From NCBI GenBank assembly GCA_033239525.1, contig BSYO01000024.1, forward strand, positions 10,935,991 through 10,999,990: 64,000 nucleotides of DNA. The letters are read 5' to 3'. Positions 60,416 through 64,000 of the stretch are shown piece after piece. The notes below the pieces were generated by a model that saw only the letters and a list, made by a program, of their open reading frames with translations, was not told the origin of the DNA and made no database searches. Position 1 is the first letter of the stretch. Each line of letters opens with the position of its first letter. Made by a program: the position numbers and the translations under genes. This DNA comes from Nepenthes gracilis (Eukaryota; Streptophyta; Magnoliopsida; Caryophyllales; Nepenthaceae).

Positions 60416-61276
60416 TTAATTTTGCACGAATACCATAGCTCGGCCCTCGGGGGACATGCTGGAGTTCGACACACTCTTGCTCGGATAGCTGTCACTTTTT
60501 ATTGGCCACACATGCGCCAAGATGTCTAAAATTTTGTGGCTTAATGTCCTGCCTGCCAACAAGTTAAGGCTCTCACTGCAGCACCCCAATGACTTCTGCA
60601 GCCCCTTTCTATCCCAGGACAGATTTGGCAATCTATCTCTATGGATTTCATTACTCACTTACCTCCCATACAAGGCAAATCAGTGATCATGGTGGTGGTT
60701 GATGGTTTGTCGAAGTACGTGCATTTCTCGGCCTTGGGCACCACTTTCACAGCCCCTAGCCTCGCCGAGACCTTTATAAAAGACATATGTCGATTGTATG
60801 GTTTTCCCACGGATTACATCTCGGATCGTGATCCCATATTCATGAGCACTTTCTGGCAAGAACTCTTTAAAGCCCAAGGAACCCGACTAGTTGCCAGCAG
60901 TGCCTATCACCCACAAACCGATGGCCAAACGGAGGTCGTTAACCGTTGCCTAGAAGATTACCTTCGCCGCTTCGTCACTGATCAACCTTCTAAATGGATA
61001 CAGTACTTACCATGGGCAGAATGGAATTATAACTCGGCATGGCACTCCGCAATCCAGATGACTCCTTTCGAAGCTGTTTATGGCCGGCCGCCCCCTTCTT
61101 TACTTGACTATGTCCAAGGTTCTTCCCCTGTTGCTTCTATCGATGAACTGCTGACAGCTCGTTCGGCCACTCTTGCTGCTCTAAAGGCAAACCTCGACGC
61201 GTGCAAACGGATGAAGAACCAAAAAGGCACATTGTTGGGCCCAGGGAGTTTCAAGTCGATGACCTTGTTCTTGTGA
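60416..61276 (+). pseudogene. Integrase, HHCC zinc domain and D-D-E core
   Basis: 60430-60640 encodes the HHCC zinc domain ('HSSALGGHAGVRHTLARI', 'FYWPHMRQDV', 'CPACQQVKAL'), interrupted by stops. From 60641 the core is open for 211 codons: first Asp in 'VVVDGLSKYVHF', second in 'YISDRDPIFM', and Glu in 'HPQTDGQTEVVNR', so the full catalytic triad is present. 'LPWAEWNYNSAWHSAIQMTP' and 'FEAVYGRPPP' follow as in the family. Integrase inserts the DNA copy into the host genome. The frame stops at 61276, shortly after the core. Confidence 0.93.
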
Positions 61277-61697
61277 GACTCCAGCCCTATCGACAAGCAT
61301 CGGCTGCCCATCATCACGAGTAATAAGCTCGCCAAGCGCTACTACGGCCCCTTTAAATATATTGGACGAGACTGGAGCCGTTGCCTATCGGTTGAATTGC
61401 CCGCGGCCTCAAAATCCATGATGTGTTCCATGTCACTTTGCTTAAGCGCCCTTTCGCGGTGATTTCCCTCCGCAACTCACTACCCTCCCGACACCTTGCT
61501 TAATCACAGCCCTCTTACAACCCAAACAACTCTCGGGATTTCGAACAACATTACACAATGGCAAGTCCCTTCCTTAGGTCTGTGTTCACTGGCAAGCTTA
61601 CTCTCCTGAGGAGATCACTTGGCAATCGTTAGTCAAATTTTCTCAAGATTTTCCAGACTTCCACCTCGAGGACAAGGTGCTTTTCCAAGGACGGCAA
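61277..61697 (+). pseudogene. Integrase C-terminus and chromodomain-like tail
   Basis: Fragments in several frames: 'RYYGPFKYIGR' (about 61338), 'IHDVFHVTLLKR' (about 61417), and near the end 'YSPEEITWQSLVKFSQDFPD' followed by 'FHLEDKVLFQG'. The last pieces match the end of the chromodomain in plant chromoviruses, which guides insertion to particular chromatin. The purine-rich 'aaggacggcaa' (61687-61697) just before the 3' LTR is the likely plus-strand primer. Confidence 0.75.
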
Positions 61698-62035
61698 TGT
61701 TACGGGCTCTAAACAACCACACCCCCACTATTTTATAGCAAAAACATAACCCGACTACCTCTCAACCAAATAATTAATTTTTTTGCTATTTTGTTTATGT
61801 TTTATCCACATAGCTTCCTGTTAATTAGCTCTGTTATACAAGTATGTGCTTATGTGAGAGGTATTTACAAGTTAGGCGGGTGTGTATAAGCAGAGGACAG
61901 TAGTGAAACAGGGCAAGAAAGTATTCTTCATTTCTCCTCTCCCCTGCCTCACTTCCTTTTCTCTGCATCACCTTGGCGTTCTACACCTCGGTCATTTGTA
62001 CCATAAAGATATTTTGTCCACGTGTTGCACTATCA
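61698..62035 (+). repeat. 3' LTR of the chromovirus, mosaic
   Basis: Starts TGTTACGGGCTC and ends GCACTATCA before the TTGTC target copy. It matches the 5' LTR in blocks ('taacccgactacctctca', 'gttaggcgggtgtgtataag', 'gggcaagaaagtattcttca'). At two places the 5' LTR sequence is replaced by short stretches also found in the left flank of the element (61730-61746 and 61999-62017). Confidence 0.85.
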
Positions 62036-62534
62036 TTGTCCTTCGACCACACATCTTTCTATTTAATTAAAATAATTAGACATTTAATTTTTGGATGTGG
62101 TCCGATCATGGGAATGTGACATATGAGACTAGCAGATTACTTTAGCAGTGTGACATTTGCCTCGCCCACACGAGCAAGTGGCATTTGTGGGGCCTACTGT
62201 GGTGCACATTAATAATTTTTATCGGTCCAATTAAATTTATTAAATGGATTTTTTTATGAAAATAAAAAGACTTTAACTCTCAAAGCATTTAATTTTATGT
62301 TTCTTTGTAAATGTATTCAAAATTATGAAATAAATACTTATGAGAAATAAAAGAATATTTTTTCAGTAGCTCATATGGAATGTGATTATGAGATTGATGT
62401 TTATTAGTGAGAGTGTTTTGGTTACCGATTCTATTATAAATAACATGATTGTCTTTTTACATATTTCATTTTTATTATAGATGGATCATGTTAATAAGTG
62501 CAGAATATGTAAAATTAAGAAATTCTACAAAGAA
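62036..62534. repeat. Duplicated segment, copy 2 right part
   Basis: Continuation of the segment interrupted by the chromovirus, starting with the second TTGTC. It matches 52876-53381 up to 'attctacaaag(a/g)a', where similarity ends. Confidence 0.9.
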
Positions 62535-62540
62535 TGAATG

Positions 62541-64000
62541 ACAATTGGGGATGGTCTAGTTGATCAAGAGTAAAGCTTAAAATTAATTATTGTATCATAG
62601 ATCATAAGAAGATTACTTAATTTCTTAGATCCTTATGCAGTGGATGGGCTAACATTTTTTTGGCATTCGGTCAAATCTTAATATTAACTCTTTTAATGAT
62701 ATGATAAATATACTTATTCTAGAACGGCATTGTCGTATGAAGGATTCTACTAGATGTTCTACTTCATTTCTCATTTGCCCTAACCTTTGAATTGTAAAGT
62801 GTAATGACCTAACCTGATATATGAAATACAACTCAAATTATCCAAATCGTAATATCAAAAAACTATAAATATTATTATTATGAAAATTTTGTATTAGTGT
62901 ATTCTATGACTACGTAAATAAGTGATCTAAATAATTTTTGAATGTCAATGAAGATAACCACCAGCCACACATTTATTCTACCCATATGCACCACCTTCAA
63001 TTTCTATGCTGATCTATGTCTAAATAGAATAGGAGCACATTCGGGCCAATATATCCATGCTCAATGTATGTTTGAACCGCACATAAGCATATTTGGCCTA
63101 GTATACTTGCACCCAATATGTTTGTGTACCACATATGAGCACATTTGATCCAATATACCCATGCCTTATGTATGCTTGTATGATACACGTGGGTTGGGGC
63201 GCTATCTTTCTACTGATACTTTGCGCCTAATGGTGCCTAAATAGTACATGTACACTGCTTTCTCAACGGTTGCGTATTTAGATCTAATTTTCAACCAAAT
63301 TCATATGTCTCTATCTTATTTTTGACTAAAAGAAAAGAGAAAAATAACCGCAAATCTTGAGCTCTCATTACTTCATGTGAATAGAGACTCATCACTTCTC
63401 TTAAAAGAAGTTGTTAAAATTTTTCCACCCAATCATTTTCTCCATTATTTATACTCTTACTTTAACTTATAAACCTTCATTAATACGTTATTATTATGGA
63501 TATTTGGATCCAATAGTGTATGAACATTCACTAGCAAGTAAAATAAATTTGATAAAAAATCAAAAATTGTCTAATTTCACTATTACAAATAAATTCAAGG
63601 AATTCCTTAACAAAATTTATAAGTTGGGAGTAAATTAATTAAAATTTAGTACGTTTGTATTATTCAAATTATAAATTAACTTTTATATTATATTATTTTT
63701 ACTAGCTAGAGAAGTTCAAAAGATTTTATTCGATTCAACCAATTGGTGATCGAAGTTTTCCCTTATTATCAAAAATTGTGTATTATATTATTTTATTTTC
63801 TCAAATATACTTTGAAGATATCTTATTTCTCAAATTTTAATTTTTATTTACATCTCATAAAAAAATATGCTTTACATATATCATACATTAGTATATATTT
63901 TACTTTCATTATCCTTATAGGGTCTAAATTATGAATAGAAATCCCTGAGTCCTTCCAATCATATCATGAAAATTCAAATGGATAAAACATGCATCATAAT
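62541..64000. other. Terminal spacer with possible LTR start
   Basis: No gene is seen. TGTAATGACCTAACC at 62800 resembles the start of the long gypsy LTRs in this window, and a minisatellite at 63033 would then lie in its U3. The window ends before this can be tested. Confidence 0.35.
63033..63188. repeat. 52-bp tandem repeat, three units
   Basis: Units start at 63033, 63085 and 63137. Each has 'gcacatt(c/t)g', 'ccaatatatccatgc' or a variant, 'aatatg/tatgtttg' and 'accgcacat/accacatat'. Frames on both strands here (62942-63148, 62997-63188) simply reflect the repeat. Confidence 0.8.

Larger units (their letters stand above)
56693..62035 (+). mobile_element. Chromovirus-type Ty3/gypsy retrotransposon, inactive
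   Basis: LTRs start TGTTACGGGC (56693 and 61698), and TTGTC is duplicated at both sides (56688-56692, 62036-62040). In the plus direction the interior carries gag with a zinc knuckle, aspartic protease, RT, RNase H, integrase with an intact D-D-E triad, and a chromodomain-like tail. Gene order and the tail place it among chromoviruses. It is broken by several stops (e.g. 57613, 59033, 59630) and frameshifts (near 58020, 58770, 59500, 59880). By eye the two LTRs differ by many substitutions and block changes, so the insertion is not recent. Confidence 0.92.

Noticed and set aside
56693..62035. Chromovirus as an active element
   Set aside because: The integrase triad is intact, but several stops and frameshifts in gag, protease, RT and RNase H, plus diverged LTRs, rule out autonomous activity.
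62942..63188. Repetitive peptide frames on both strands
   Set aside because: They result from a 52-base repeat whose length is not a multiple of three.
1..64000. CRISPR arrays, bacterial operons, riboswitches, phage or organellar segments
   Set aside because: No regularly spaced repeats with unique spacers, no bacterial gene density and no organellar gene sequences were seen.

Overview
The window is nuclear DNA of a flowering plant, probably a eudicot. It is AT-rich and mostly intergenic, with long-LTR Ty3/gypsy elements, a 5'-truncated LINE, small foldback (MITE-like) elements, and only two convincing host genes. One is a purine-permease transporter; the other is a plant-specific protein with no known function. 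I see no bacterial, organellar or CRISPR-like features. The species cannot be fixed from the sequence alone.

Layout. 1-3.5 kb is AT-rich spacer. 3.5-12 kb holds two long gypsy LTRs on the plus strand (about 3525-5575 and 6010-8507), then a minus-strand LINE remnant (9561-10925) beside an inverted LTR fragment (10926-11960). 13.1-14.4 kb is the first host gene, a GC-rich island with a TATA box and a complete 313-codon frame. 16.4 kb carries a foldback element with an 11-bp target duplication. 17.7-28.7 kb is a graveyard of related LTRs. It includes an internally deleted element (23944-26921) whose 5' LTR stops at a splice-donor-like motif and runs directly into an integrase remnant. 34.7-35.9 kb is the purine permease on the minus strand, starting at a visible splice acceptor, with its first exon not located.

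38194-47237 is one old gypsy element of the Tekay/Del type with LTRs of about 2 kb. Its 3' LTR is split by a 2513-bp non-autonomous LTR element in minus orientation, which has a perfect ATTTT target duplication, a primer-binding site and a polypurine tract, but no pol. 48.8 kb has a second foldback element with a 10-bp target duplication and long inverted repeats. 51-56 kb holds LTR-like sequence and a Tat-lineage integrase remnant. 56693-62035 is a chromovirus-type gypsy element carrying gag, protease, RT, RNase H, integrase and a chromodomain-like tail, broken by stops and frameshifts. It sits in one copy of a roughly 640-bp duplicated segment. The other copy (52741-53381) preserves the empty insertion site.

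There is no operon-like logic. The two host genes are unrelated and lie 20 kb apart. The interest is in how the repeats were built: the empty-site pair, patches of flanking DNA inside the 3' LTR of the chromovirus, the LTR-integrase junction at a donor-like motif, minisatellites that arose inside LTRs, and two Mutator-like foldback elements that share terminal bases.
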